A stretch of 46,965 nt of DNA from SVTX01 sp045132775 (GTDB taxonomy: Bacteria; Bacillota; Clostridia; Oscillospirales; CAG-272), in assembly GCA_045132775.1 (NCBI GenBank), contig JBGUSX010000032.1, positions 1 through 46,965 of the forward strand, read 5' to 3'. The position numbers and the translations under genes are program-made. The stretch's first letter is position 1. Each line of letters begins with the position of its first letter. The notes under the pieces are model-generated. The model did no database searches and was not told the origin of the DNA. It saw only the letters and a program-made list of their open reading frames with translations. Shown here piece after piece: positions 24,016 through 31,859 of the stretch.

Positions 24016-25473
24016 ATGGACAAATTTTTCAAAATTACCGAACGTGGCTCAACGGTCAGAAAAGAAGTGATCGGCGGACTTACGACCTTCTTTGCAATGG
24101 CTTACATTGTCTTCGTAAATCCCGCACAGGTCGCGGCTGAGGGCTCAGGCGGATGGCTCGCGGGACTTGGCGCCGACCCTGTTGCTCTGGGCAAGATATG
24201 GAACTCTGTATTCATCGCTTCTGTTCTCGTTGCCTTTATCGGAACGCTTCTGTACGCTTTCTACGCAAAGCTTCCGTACGCGCAGGCTTGCGGTATGGGA
24301 CTCAACTCCTTCTTCTGCACCTGCTTCATCTCGGGTGCATACTTTGCGGGCGTTGACCTCATCAAAGGATATCACTCCGGTATGGTCATAATATTCCTCT
24401 CCGGTGTAGTATTCCTGCTCCTTTCGGTAACGGGTGCCAGATCGTACATTGCAAAGGCTATGCCTGAGTGCTTAAAGAAATCTATTCCTGCGGGAATTGG
24501 TCTTTTCATCGCATTCATCGGTCTAAAAAATGCAGGACTTATCACGGCAAATCAGTATACATTCGTTCAGTTCGTTGATATCAGTGGTGCATTGAAGGCT
24601 GAGGGCGTTTCAGCGCTTGATGCTTGGAGAACGATAGCTCCCGCTGTCGTTGCGTTCCTCGGACTCGTTATTATTGCCGCTCTCACAAAGCTCAAGGTCA
24701 AGGGCTCGATCCTTATCGGCGTTCTTTCGTCCACGGTTCTCTATTACATTGCAACCTGGCAGCTTCCCGCGTTTGACTTCTCCACCATCGGACAGTCATT
24801 TAAGGACTTCGGCGAGATCGGTATCACCGGACTTTTTGACGGAGAGGCTTGGAAGCTCGCATTCTCGGGCAAGCACATAGGCGGATTCTTCTCCGCGATC
24901 GTTCTTATCATTTCCTTCTGTATCGTTGATATGTTCGATACCGTCGGAACTCTTTACGGTACCGCTACCGAGGCAGGAATGCTTGACGGAAACGGCGACC
25001 CGATAGATCTTAACAAGGCTATGACCTGCGACTCTGTTGCAACCGTCACAGGATCGGTTCTCGGAACCTCCACAGCTACTACCTTCGTTGAGAGTGCTTC
25101 GGGTGTTGCGGCAGGCGCAAGAACAGGACTTGCAAGCCTTGTCACTTCTCTTTGCTTCCTTGCTTGTCTCGTGCTCACCCCTCTTGCAGGTATCGTTCCC
25201 TCTTGTGCAACCGCTCCCGCGCTCGTATTCGTCGGAGTTCTCATGCTCAAGAATTTCTCCAATGTTGATATGAACAATATGAGAAGTGCGGTCCCCGCAT
25301 TCCTCACCCTCATTATGATGCCCCTTACCTACTCCATTTCCAACGGTATCGGTATCGGCTGCATCTCCTACGTTCTCATTACACTCTTCACAGGCAAATT
25401 CACAAAGAAGGATATCATGGCAACCGTTATCGCCCTGATCTTCCTTGCAAAGTTTGCATTTGTAACAATGTAA
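24016..25473 (+). CDS. pbuG: NCS2 family purine permease (PbuG/AzgA type)
   Basis: A membrane transporter of 485 residues and some 12 to 14 helices that takes up hypoxanthine, guanine or adenine with a proton. It starts with the family hallmark FFKITERGSTVRKEVIGGLT and TTFFAMAYIVFVNPAQV. Further marks are CGMGLNSFFCTCF, VDMFDTVGTLYGTATEAG and GTSTATTFVESASGVAAGARTG, all typical of the AzgA branch. GGGAGGAAG precedes the ATG. It is divergent from the phosphoribosyltransferase gene; together they form a salvage pair. Exact base specificity is not readable. Confidence 0.93.
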   Translation: MDKFFKITERGSTVRKEVIGGLTTFFAMAYIVFVNPAQVAAEGSGGWLAGLGADPVALGKIWNSVFIASVLVAFIGTLLYAFYAKLPYAQACGMGLNSFFCTCFISGAYFAGVDLIKGYHSGMVIIFLSGVVFLLLSVTGARSYIAKAMPECLKKSIPAGIGLFIAFIGLKNAGLITANQYTFVQFVDISGALKAEGVSALDAWRTIAPAVVAFLGLVIIAALTKLKVKGSILIGVLSSTVLYYIATWQLPAFDFSTIGQSFKDFGEIGITGLFDGEAWKLAFSGKHIGGFFSAIVLIISFCIVDMFDTVGTLYGTATEAGMLDGNGDPIDLNKAMTCDSVATVTGSVLGTSTATTFVESASGVAAGARTGLASLVTSLCFLACLVLTPLAGIVPSCATAPALVFVGVLMLKNFSNVDMNNMRSAVPAFLTLIMMPLTYSISNGIGIGCISYVLITLFTGKFTKKDIMATVIALIFLAKFAFVTM

Positions 25474-25487
25474 TTGAAACGATGAAA

Positions 25488-25519
25488 ACAAAAGAGGTCG
25501 AATTTCGACCTCTTTTTGT
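25488..25519. terminator. Bidirectional terminator
   Basis: AAAAGAGGTCGA (25490-25501) pairs with TCGACCTCTTTT (25505-25516) around a 3-base loop. It serves pbuG on plus and yitT on minus. Confidence 0.92.
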
Positions 25520-26460
25520 TATTTTTTGTGCTTTTGTTTTTTCTCGTATTTTGTCCAGCCCTCGCCGTTTATCTCGTGTGCCTGATTTACGGTCATAAAG
25601 GCCTCCTTGTCTGTCTGGTGGATTATATTCATAAGCTCCGAGTATTCGTTCATCGAAAATGAAACCATCAGCATCTTCTTTTTTTCTCCCGAATAACCGC
25701 CGACGACCTCCATTACCGTGCTGGTCCTGTCAAGCTTTTCGATAACGAGCTTGTTTATCTCCTCGGGCTTTTCGGTGACGATGTGTGCAACGAATGCCTT
25801 TGAACCGCCTATGAATACCTTATCTACCACAAGTGCTGCGACGAATGCGGAAACTATACCGAGAAGCGAGATGGCGAAATCGCCTATCACGAACATGCCC
25901 AGAACTACCGCGGATGCATCGACCAGAAATATCACCACAGAGCTGCGAAGACGTTTGAATATCTTACATATTGAGAACGCAATTACGTCAACGCCACCCG
26001 TCGAGCCTCCGCCAAGGAAGGAGAGTGCGCATCCGAGTCCGACGAGCACACCGCTGAAAAGTGCTGCCAGCAGAACGCCGACACCCGAGTGTGCGCTTGT
26101 GTTGAGATTAAAAAATCCGCCTAATATTTCTTCGCTCGTAATATTTGAAAACAACGAGACCCCGATAGGATAAACTATGGTGGAGATAAGAGTTTTCATT
26201 GCAAAGCTCTTGCCAAGCACTATAAGCCCAAGGAAGAACATCGCCCAGGTCAGTATAGTGATTATCATCTCGACCGTAAGTATCTCGGGAGGGATGATCT
26301 GTGAGAGTACTATCGCATAGCCCGAAACTCCGCCCGTAACAAGATCGTAAGGTAGCATAAAGAGCGAGGTTCCGAATGCCAGGATCAAGGTTCCCACAAC
26401 GATGGTCAAAACGTTCTTCGCCGTTCTGAGCACGTCTCTTTTGGAATATTTTAATTTCAT
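25519..26460 (-). CDS. yitT: YitT family membrane protein
   Basis: The 313-residue protein has an N-terminal membrane half with five or six helices (LMLPYDLVTGGVSGYAIVLS type start, GGGSTGGVDVIAF) and a C-terminal soluble DUF2179 domain (about 225-300: IVTEKPEEINKLVIEKLDR, YSGEKKKMLMVSF, DKEAFMTVNQAHEINGEG). Function is unknown in this widespread Firmicutes family. It is the last gene of the trkA-trkH-tmk-yitT cluster, 15 bases after tmk. AGAGG lies five bases before the ATG. Confidence 0.9.
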   Translation of the reverse strand: MKLKYSKRDVLRTAKNVLTIVVGTLILAFGTSLFMLPYDLVTGGVSGYAIVLSQIIPPEILTVEMIITILTWAMFFLGLIVLGKSFAMKTLISTIVYPIGVSLFSNITSEEILGGFFNLNTSAHSGVGVLLAALFSGVLVGLGCALSFLGGGSTGGVDVIAFSICKIFKRLRSSVVIFLVDASAVVLGMFVIGDFAISLLGIVSAFVAALVVDKVFIGGSKAFVAHIVTEKPEEINKLVIEKLDRTSTVMEVVGGYSGEKKKMLMVSFSMNEYSELMNIIHQTDKEAFMTVNQAHEINGEGWTKYEKKQKHKK

Positions 26461-26475
26461 AAAGACCTCTTTGAA

Positions 26476-27102
26476 TTAACTGAATAAGGGAAGGATCTTC
26501 TCAAGGATCTTTGCCGCTATCTCCTCCGCACTTCCCGACGCGTCGATTATCTCGATATGCTCCCCTCTCTCGCGCAGACGATCGAAAACGTCGTAGAACA
26601 TCTTTCTCGTCTTTTCGAGATATTCGTAGTTTTCGTATATCTCGGTGGGAACGTCTGCTCTCTTGCCGATCCTCTCAAGACTCTTCTCGGGCGAGAGGTC
26701 AAGGAATATGCAGATATCGGGCATTCTGATGTCGGGATTTTCAAGGTTGAGCTTTGCCACGGTCTCAAAACCGAGCTCCGCGCCCTGATATGCGAGGGAG
26801 GAATAATAGTACCTGTCACTGATGACTGTCTTGCCCGCATCAAGCGTTACGTCTATTCCCTGCTCCTTATCCTTATTATGTATCACTCTATCTGCGGCGA
26901 ACATATCCGCCATTTCCGCGCACGTGACCTTGACGCGACCCGAAAGCGCCTCTCTTATCTTCTTTCCCGAGGGCATTTCGGTGGGCTCTGCGGTCGTGAC
27001 GCACTCTATACCGCGCTCGGCGAGCGAGCTTTGCAAAAGCTTTATCTGCGTGGTCTTTCCCGCGCCGTCAATACCTTCAAAAACTATAAATCTTGCTGAC
27101 AT
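26476..27102 (-). CDS. tmk: Thymidylate kinase
   Basis: Phosphorylates dTMP to dTDP for DNA synthesis. The 208-residue product has the P-loop FEGIDGAGKTTQ (about 8-19), the TAEPTEMPSGKKIREAL segment, the DRY motif in ISDRYYYSSLAYQGA (about 96-110) and a LID region around ERIGKRADVPTEIYENYE. AAAGG precedes the ATG. It is unusual to find it between K+ transport and yitT genes instead of with holB or DNA replication genes; spacing of 13 and 15 bases suggests co-transcription. Confidence 0.96.
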   Translation of the reverse strand: MSARFIVFEGIDGAGKTTQIKLLQSSLAERGIECVTTAEPTEMPSGKKIREALSGRVKVTCAEMADMFAADRVIHNKDKEQGIDVTLDAGKTVISDRYYYSSLAYQGAELGFETVAKLNLENPDIRMPDICIFLDLSPEKSLERIGKRADVPTEIYENYEYLEKTRKMFYDVFDRLRERGEHIEIIDASGSAEEIAAKILEKILPLFS

Positions 27103-27115
27103 ATCGTTACCTTTC

Positions 27116-28618
27116 TTATTTCTCGGTCCATACGGACGGGGAGAAAAGCATTATTATCGGGAATATTTCAAGTCGTCCAAGCAGCATATCAAATGCAAGG
27201 ATCAGCTTGGATATTGGGGAGTAGAATGCAAAATTTGCCGTAGGACCAACGTCTCCGAGTCCGGGTCCAATATTGTTCAGACATGCGGCGACGGATGAGA
27301 AGGTCGTTTCTATTGTTTTTCCGTCAATGACTGAAATAATCAAAAATGAACTGAAAAATATAAAAATATATGAAACTATAAACGCAAGAACGCCGTTTAT
27401 CGTGTCCTTTTCAACGGGCTTACCCTCAAATCTTATGCGGCTGACCTGTCTCGGTCTGCCCATGTGCTTGATCTCCGCGACCGCGCTCTTAAACGAAATG
27501 ACAAGTCTGCTGACCTTCATTCCTCCTCCCGTAGAGCCCGCACAGGCACCTATAAACATAAGTAAGAGTAAAAGTGCCTTCGACGAGTTGGGCCAGTTAT
27601 TGAAGTCGGCGGTTGCAAAGCCTGTCGTGGTTATCACTGTTGACACCTGGAAAAAAGCATGTTTTAACGACTCGGCAAAATTACCGTAAATTGAATAGAC
27701 ATTGTAGGTAACTATTGCGGTAGATCCTAAAACGATGCCCGTGTAACATATAAGCTCTTCACTGAATATTGCGTTTACTACCTTTCCGGTGAGAACGAGA
27801 AAATAGACGTTAAAGTTTACTCCGAACAGAAACATAAATATCGCGATCACCCAGGTGCAGAAATCGACGTTAGCACCCCCACCGTAGCTTACCATGCTGT
27901 CAGACCATATCGAAAATCCGCCCGTTCCCGCGGTGGCAAATGCGGAACAGAGGGCCTCGTAAATATCCATTCCTCCGAACAGGAGAAGGATGACCAATAT
28001 AGCGGTCATAAGGGCATAGATCCCATACATTATCGCGGAGGTCTTTTTGACCGTTGAAACTATTTTATCGACCTTCGGTCCGGGCATCTCCGCTCGCATT
28101 ACGTGAACGAGTCTTGATGACTTCATATCCTGCTGAGGCATTACCGCAAGAACGAAGACGAGCACACCCATTCCGCCGATCCAATTGGTAAAGCTGCGCC
28201 AGAAGAAAACTCCTCTCATTCCTTCCGCTGCCACCGCCGGAGACCAGAGCTTTGCAAAATCCTCTGCAAAGAGGACGCTGGAACCCGTCGTTGTAAATCC
28301 CGAGACCGTTTCAAAGAATGCATCTATAAAATTCGGGATCAGTCCTGATATGATAAACGGGAGACAACCGAAAAGGGAGAGCGCTATCCAGGAAAAGCCA
28401 ACCGTGACGAATCCGTCCTTTGCCTTCAGTGCTTGCCCACGCGGCTTGAAGGCTATCGAAAGCGCGCCAAGACCACAGAGTATCGCCATAGGTATGAGGA
28501 AGGAATGCAGCTGCGCGAATTCACCGTATATCAGCGAAACTGCAAGTGGGAGCAGCATAAGTGCGCTCTCAACAAGCAGGAGCCTGCCGATAATATACCG
28601 TATCATTTTTACGTTCAT
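27116..28618 (-). CDS. trkH: TrkH family potassium uptake channel subunit
   Basis: The membrane subunit of the Trk/Ktr potassium uptake system, 500 residues and about ten helices. The four pore loops with selectivity-filter glycines are visible: TTTGSSVLFAED, GTGGFSIWSDS, TTTGFATADFNNWP and NNIGPGLGDVGP. The start MNVKMIRYIIGRLLL has GAGGCGAG upstream. It follows trkA by 14 bases, so channel and regulator are made together. Standard family member, nothing missing. Confidence 0.95.
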   Translation of the reverse strand: MNVKMIRYIIGRLLLVESALMLLPLAVSLIYGEFAQLHSFLIPMAILCGLGALSIAFKPRGQALKAKDGFVTVGFSWIALSLFGCLPFIISGLIPNFIDAFFETVSGFTTTGSSVLFAEDFAKLWSPAVAAEGMRGVFFWRSFTNWIGGMGVLVFVLAVMPQQDMKSSRLVHVMRAEMPGPKVDKIVSTVKKTSAIMYGIYALMTAILVILLLFGGMDIYEALCSAFATAGTGGFSIWSDSMVSYGGGANVDFCTWVIAIFMFLFGVNFNVYFLVLTGKVVNAIFSEELICYTGIVLGSTAIVTYNVYSIYGNFAESLKHAFFQVSTVITTTGFATADFNNWPNSSKALLLLLMFIGACAGSTGGGMKVSRLVISFKSAVAEIKHMGRPRQVSRIRFEGKPVEKDTINGVLAFIVSYIFIFFSSFLIISVIDGKTIETTFSSVAACLNNIGPGLGDVGPTANFAFYSPISKLILAFDMLLGRLEIFPIIMLFSPSVWTEK

Positions 28619-28632
28619 ATCGCTCGCCTCGC

Positions 28633-30000
28633 TTATGCAAGAATATCGTCAAGGTCGCAGAGCTGTTCGTTAGTGGTCATAACGATAACTCCGTCTCCCG
28701 CTTCAAGCGCCGTTTCGCCGTTTGGGTATATTACCGCATTCTCGCGGATGATCGCCGCAATTATGAGGTTCTTCTTGAGCTTTACCGAACGCAGAGGCAT
28801 GCCCACGCATTCGAAATCCTCCAGAACGTCAAATTCAAGTGCCTCTACTCTTCCGTCGACGAGCTTGTGCAGGGATTTTATCTGTCCCGGGTTTTCGTGA
28901 TCCTCCATACCCGTAAGTCCGCGGATATAGCGGAGCACCTTGGATGCTACGAGTATACCGGGGGTAACGTTTGAGTCTATTCCCGCATTTGACGCGAGCT
29001 TAACGAAGGTCTTTGAGGACTGCTTTACGATTATCTTGTCTACGTCCCTGGTCTTTGCAAACATAGAGATTATAAAGTTTTTCTGATCATTCGGTGTCAT
29101 TACTACACAAGCATCCGCCGCATCGACTCCCTCGTCGTCAAGAAGATCGGGATCGGTAGCATCTCCGTGAATGACGGTTGCCCTTGGCAAAAGCTCAGCC
29201 AGCTCGTCGCAGGTCTCCCCGTCTTGTTCTATTATTTTCACCTTGAACCCACCGTCAAGAAGCTGTCCTGCGAGATAGCGAGAGGTGCTGTCACCGCCGA
29301 TTATCATAATGTCATGCAGCTGTTTTCCTACAAGACCTATCTTTACAAAAAGCTCTGTGATGTCCGCGCGCGATCCGACGAGAGAGATACTGTCACCCTC
29401 CTTTATAACGTAATCACCGCCGGGGATAATTACGTCGTCCCCTCTCTTTGCTGCGCAGATGAGGGCGTTGGTATTATACTTGCTCTTGAATTTGATAAGA
29501 GGCTGGTCGATAAACGGGTGACCCTTGCCGATATGTATCTCAACGACCTCCACCTTTCCCTGCGCGAATTTTTCGATTTTCATCGCCGCGGGGAAACGGA
29601 TAAGTCTTCCTGCCTCGCGAGCCGCCTCGTATTCGGGGTTGATTATAACGTCAACTCCAAGGGACGAATTCATAAAGCTCTGCTGATTCAGATATCTCGG
29701 GTCTCTTACGCGCGCGATCGTGTGCTTTGCGCCAAGGCTCTTTGCCATCATACAGCAAAGAAGATTCAATTCGTCTCCGCCTGCTACCGATATAACGACG
29801 TCTGCTGTTTCGATCCCCGCATCGCGCAGAGTATCAACAGACGCGCCGCTTCCGCAAACTCCCCTGACATCATATTTGTTGACGACGGCATTTACAACGT
29901 CCTCGTCCTCGTCTATTACGATTATACTATGATTTTCGCGGCTGATGTACTCGATAAGCGAGTCGCCGAGTGAGCCGTTTCCGATAATTACTATCTGCAT
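28633..30000 (-). CDS. trkA: Trk potassium transport regulator TrkA
   Basis: Cytosolic nucleotide-binding gating subunit for TrkH. The 455-residue product has two RCK halves. The first starts MQIVIIGNGSLGDSLIEYIS (Rossmann motif GxGxxG) with TrkA-C near 140-220. The second starts IMIIGGDSTSRYLAGQLL (about 225) with TrkA-C at the end. The frame extends 26 codons upstream, but the start is set at MQIVIIG because CGGAG precedes it closely and the fold begins there. It has its own promoter and heads the trkA-trkH-tmk-yitT operon. Confidence 0.95.
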   Translation of the reverse strand: MQIVIIGNGSLGDSLIEYISRENHSIIVIDEDEDVVNAVVNKYDVRGVCGSGASVDTLRDAGIETADVVISVAGGDELNLLCCMMAKSLGAKHTIARVRDPRYLNQQSFMNSSLGVDVIINPEYEAAREAGRLIRFPAAMKIEKFAQGKVEVVEIHIGKGHPFIDQPLIKFKSKYNTNALICAAKRGDDVIIPGGDYVIKEGDSISLVGSRADITELFVKIGLVGKQLHDIMIIGGDSTSRYLAGQLLDGGFKVKIIEQDGETCDELAELLPRATVIHGDATDPDLLDDEGVDAADACVVMTPNDQKNFIISMFAKTRDVDKIIVKQSSKTFVKLASNAGIDSNVTPGILVASKVLRYIRGLTGMEDHENPGQIKSLHKLVDGRVEALEFDVLEDFECVGMPLRSVKLKKNLIIAAIIRENAVIYPNGETALEAGDGVIVMTTNEQLCDLDDILA

Positions 30001-30019
30001 AAAAACTCCGTATATGCTT

Positions 30020-30040
30020 AGAGCCTTTTGGCTCTTTTTA
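30020..30040 (+). other. Small stem-loop with T-run in the trkA leader
   Basis: GAGCC-TTTT-GGCTC followed by TTTTTATTT on the plus strand. It looks like an intrinsic terminator for antisense transcription, since in trkA's own orientation the T-run precedes the stem as A residues. Confidence 0.45.
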
Positions 30041-30088
30041 TTTATGCCCGATGCCTTAGCATCAAAGTCAAAATCCAATATATAAGAA

Positions 30089-30117
30089 ATTATATCACTT
30101 TTTTAATCTTTTGTAAA
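30089..30117 (-). promoter_or_regulatory. trkA operon promoter
   Basis: TTTACA (30112-30117), 17-base spacer, TATAAT (30089-30094) on the minus strand, with GTGA extended -10. Confidence 0.88.
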
Positions 30118-30128
30118 GAGTTTTATAT

Positions 30129-30165
30129 AAAAAACACACGTCCCAACCAAACTGTCGGGACGCAT
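30129..30165 (-). terminator. Terminator of the small XRE regulator gene
   Basis: GCGTCCCGAC pairs with GTTGGGACGT (one wobble) on the minus strand and is followed by GTGTTTTTT. It sits just after the 30180-30389 gene. Confidence 0.85.
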
Positions 30166-30179
30166 GTAAGTATTTCTGT

Positions 30180-30389
30180 TCATTTCACTCCAAGAAGCGT
30201 AGATACCGATACGTCGAGAGCGCACGCTATCTCGTCAAGGATAGAAATGTCGGGACAGGAGCTTCCCCTCTCCCATTTTGAGACCGCCTGCGCAGTGACA
30301 CCTACCTTGCCTGCGAGCTCTCTTTGAGTTAGCCCGCACTCGTGCCTTGCGTCGGCGATCCGTTTACCTAAACTGGCTGTGTCTATCAT
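30180..30389 (-). CDS. Small XRE-family transcriptional regulator, 69 aa
   Basis: A single Cro/C1-type helix-turn-helix protein and little else. LGKRIADARHECGLTQRELA and GKVGVTAQAVSKWERGSSCP form the two DNA-reading helices, followed by DISILDEIACALDVSVSTLL. The start is placed at MIDTASLGKR, with AAGGAG eleven bases upstream; a longer frame of 32 extra codons reads through the structured leader and is unlikely. Its transcript begins over 300 bases upstream and includes a 17-codon ORF and several hairpins. It lacks a sensor domain, so its signal is unknown. It lies between the trk operon and mglBAC. Confidence 0.88.
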   Translation of the reverse strand: MIDTASLGKRIADARHECGLTQRELAGKVGVTAQAVSKWERGSSCPDISILDEIACALDVSVSTLLGVK

Positions 30390-30421
30390 TTTTCTGCTAA
30401 CTCCTTGCCGCTTGTATGGAA

Positions 30422-30563
30422 GGGCGAGTCCCTGCAAAAAGATTCGCCCGCGCGGTCGGTCGCCGCAACCTTTTCGTAACAGCATCTTACGAAAAAGCGA
30501 CTTACCGCGGGATATCCCGCCGCAAAGAGCATTGACAAAAGGCTGATGCTACCTATTTGTCAA
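30422..30563 (-). other. Structured leader with four stem-loops before the XRE gene
   Basis: Four inverted repeats lie between the 17-codon ORF and the XRE start: TTGACAAA/TTTGTCAA (30532-30563), the perfect palindrome GCGGGATATCCCGC (30507-30520), TTTTCGTAA/TTACGAAAA (30471-30495), and GGGCGAGTC/GATTCGCCC with one mismatch (30422-30449). The first begins at the stop codon of the short ORF. The layout resembles a translation-coupled attenuator or a structured RNA, but no known family was recognised. Confidence 0.55.
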
Positions 30564-30613
30564 AGACCTGCTCCGAGGCGAGTTTGCAGCATCCCAAAAT
30601 TAAAATTGAACAT
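30560..30613 (-). CDS. Candidate 17-aa leader peptide upstream of the XRE gene
   Basis: A short ORF encoding MFNFNFGMLQTRLGAGL. A perfect AGGAGG lies seven bases before the ATG (30621-30626), and a consensus promoter stands about 70 bases upstream, so translation is likely. Its UGA stop overlaps the first hairpin of the leader. It has three Phe and two Asn in its first six residues but no simple run of one amino acid as in classical biosynthetic attenuators. It could be a regulatory leader peptide or a small signalling peptide. Confidence 0.5.
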   Translation of the reverse strand: MFNFNFGMLQTRLGAGL

Positions 30614-30679
30614 ACATCCGCCTCCTATTCTTCAGTATTTCGTCTTGACCGCGGTCTGTGTCGGCAAGCCGATAAAATC

Positions 30680-30708
30680 ATTATATTACTAAATATTACC
30701 TTTGTCAA
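30680..30708 (-). promoter_or_regulatory. Promoter of the short-ORF/XRE transcript
   Basis: Perfect TTGACA (30703-30708), 17-base spacer, TATAAT (30680-30685) on the minus strand, directly downstream of the mglC terminator. Confidence 0.9.
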
Positions 30709-30745
30709 TAAACCTTTGGTTGAAAAACTCAAAAAACCTTTTGAA

Positions 30746-30778
30746 AAGAAAAACAGCCTTCTGAGAAAAGGCTGTTTT
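30746..30778 (-). terminator. mglBAC terminator
   Basis: AAACAGCCTT pairs with AAGGCTGTTT on the minus strand, followed by TTCTTTTC. It lies within ten bases of the mglC stop. Confidence 0.88.
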
Positions 30779-30782
30779 GATC

Positions 30783-31835
30783 TTATCTTCTGACAAGGTA
30801 TTTTCTCATATCTATCGCGCAGGCAATAAGGATAATAAGACCCTTGATGATATACTGCATATTTGCATCGATGCTCAGCGCCGTAAGACCGACGAATATA
30901 AGTCTCAGCAGAACGACACCGAATATTACACCGCGTATCTTTCCGATACCTCCGACAAATGACACACCGCCGATGACGCACGCGGCTATAGCATCGAGCT
31001 CGTAGTTAAGACCCGTTGCCGCCGAGTTTGAGCCGATACGCGCTGCCTCGATAAATCCCGTCACACCGTAAAGTATACCCGCGAGCATAAATACCAGCAT
31101 GGTCACGCGCTTTACGTTGACACCCGAAACGTTTGCCGCCTCACTGTTGGAGCCCACGGCAAACATATTCTTTCCAAAGGTCGTCTTGTTCCAGATAAAC
31201 CACATGAGAGCGGTTATCAGAATCGAATACCAGACATAATTCGGTATGGGAGTTTTTCCTATCGACAGAATACTTCCATTGATGAAATTCGTATATGACG
31301 CGTCAAGTCCGGATATCGACTGCCCGTTGTTGTTCCCTATTCTCAGGTACATCAACAGCGCGCCGTAGGCGATAAGCTGTGTCGAGAGCGTTACGATAAA
31401 AGGGTGAAGCTGGAATTTCGCGGTGCAGAATCCGTTGATAAGACCCACGATGGCTCCAAGCCCGAGTGCGATGAGTAAAACGACGGGAATTGGCAGAGTT
31501 GCAAGATTCGGAAAGACCTTACCCGCATACCCCGATGCCTGAAGAAGTGACGCGCTCACGCACGCGACCACTCCGACGATCCTACCTGCCGAGAGGTCTG
31601 TTCCCGACAAAATTATCGCGCCCGCGATTCCGAGTGCTATGGGCAGATTTGCCGCCGAGAGTGAGATTATATTCACTATTGATGCCGCAGACAGAAAATT
31701 CGGCCTTAAAAAGCCTATCACGATAACCGCCGCAATAAGAAATATATACAGCGAGTTATTTATCAGAAATTCCTTTAGCCTGGCTTTGCGTTGCAGGGGT
31801 GTCAGCTCCCTGTATTTTTCTATTGCCTTGATCAT
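30783..31835 (-). CDS. mglC: Galactose/methyl-galactoside ABC importer, permease
   Basis: Membrane permease of a CUT2-class sugar importer, 350 residues with eight to ten helices. FLSAASIVNIISLSAANLPIALG and ILSGTDLSAGRIVGV near the N-terminus, the EAA-like region AVGSNSEAANVSGVNVKRV and ACVIGGVSFVGGIGKIRGV identify the RbsC/MglC branch. The binding protein encoded in the operon points to galactose or glucose. It follows mglA by 24 bases and is followed by a terminator. The order mglB-mglA-mglC is standard. Confidence 0.93.
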   Translation of the reverse strand: MIKAIEKYRELTPLQRKARLKEFLINNSLYIFLIAAVIVIGFLRPNFLSAASIVNIISLSAANLPIALGIAGAIILSGTDLSAGRIVGVVACVSASLLQASGYAGKVFPNLATLPIPVVLLIALGLGAIVGLINGFCTAKFQLHPFIVTLSTQLIAYGALLMYLRIGNNNGQSISGLDASYTNFINGSILSIGKTPIPNYVWYSILITALMWFIWNKTTFGKNMFAVGSNSEAANVSGVNVKRVTMLVFMLAGILYGVTGFIEAARIGSNSAATGLNYELDAIAACVIGGVSFVGGIGKIRGVIFGVVLLRLIFVGLTALSIDANMQYIIKGLIILIACAIDMRKYLVRR

Positions 31836-31859
31836 TTATACAGATCTCCGTTCCTTCGA

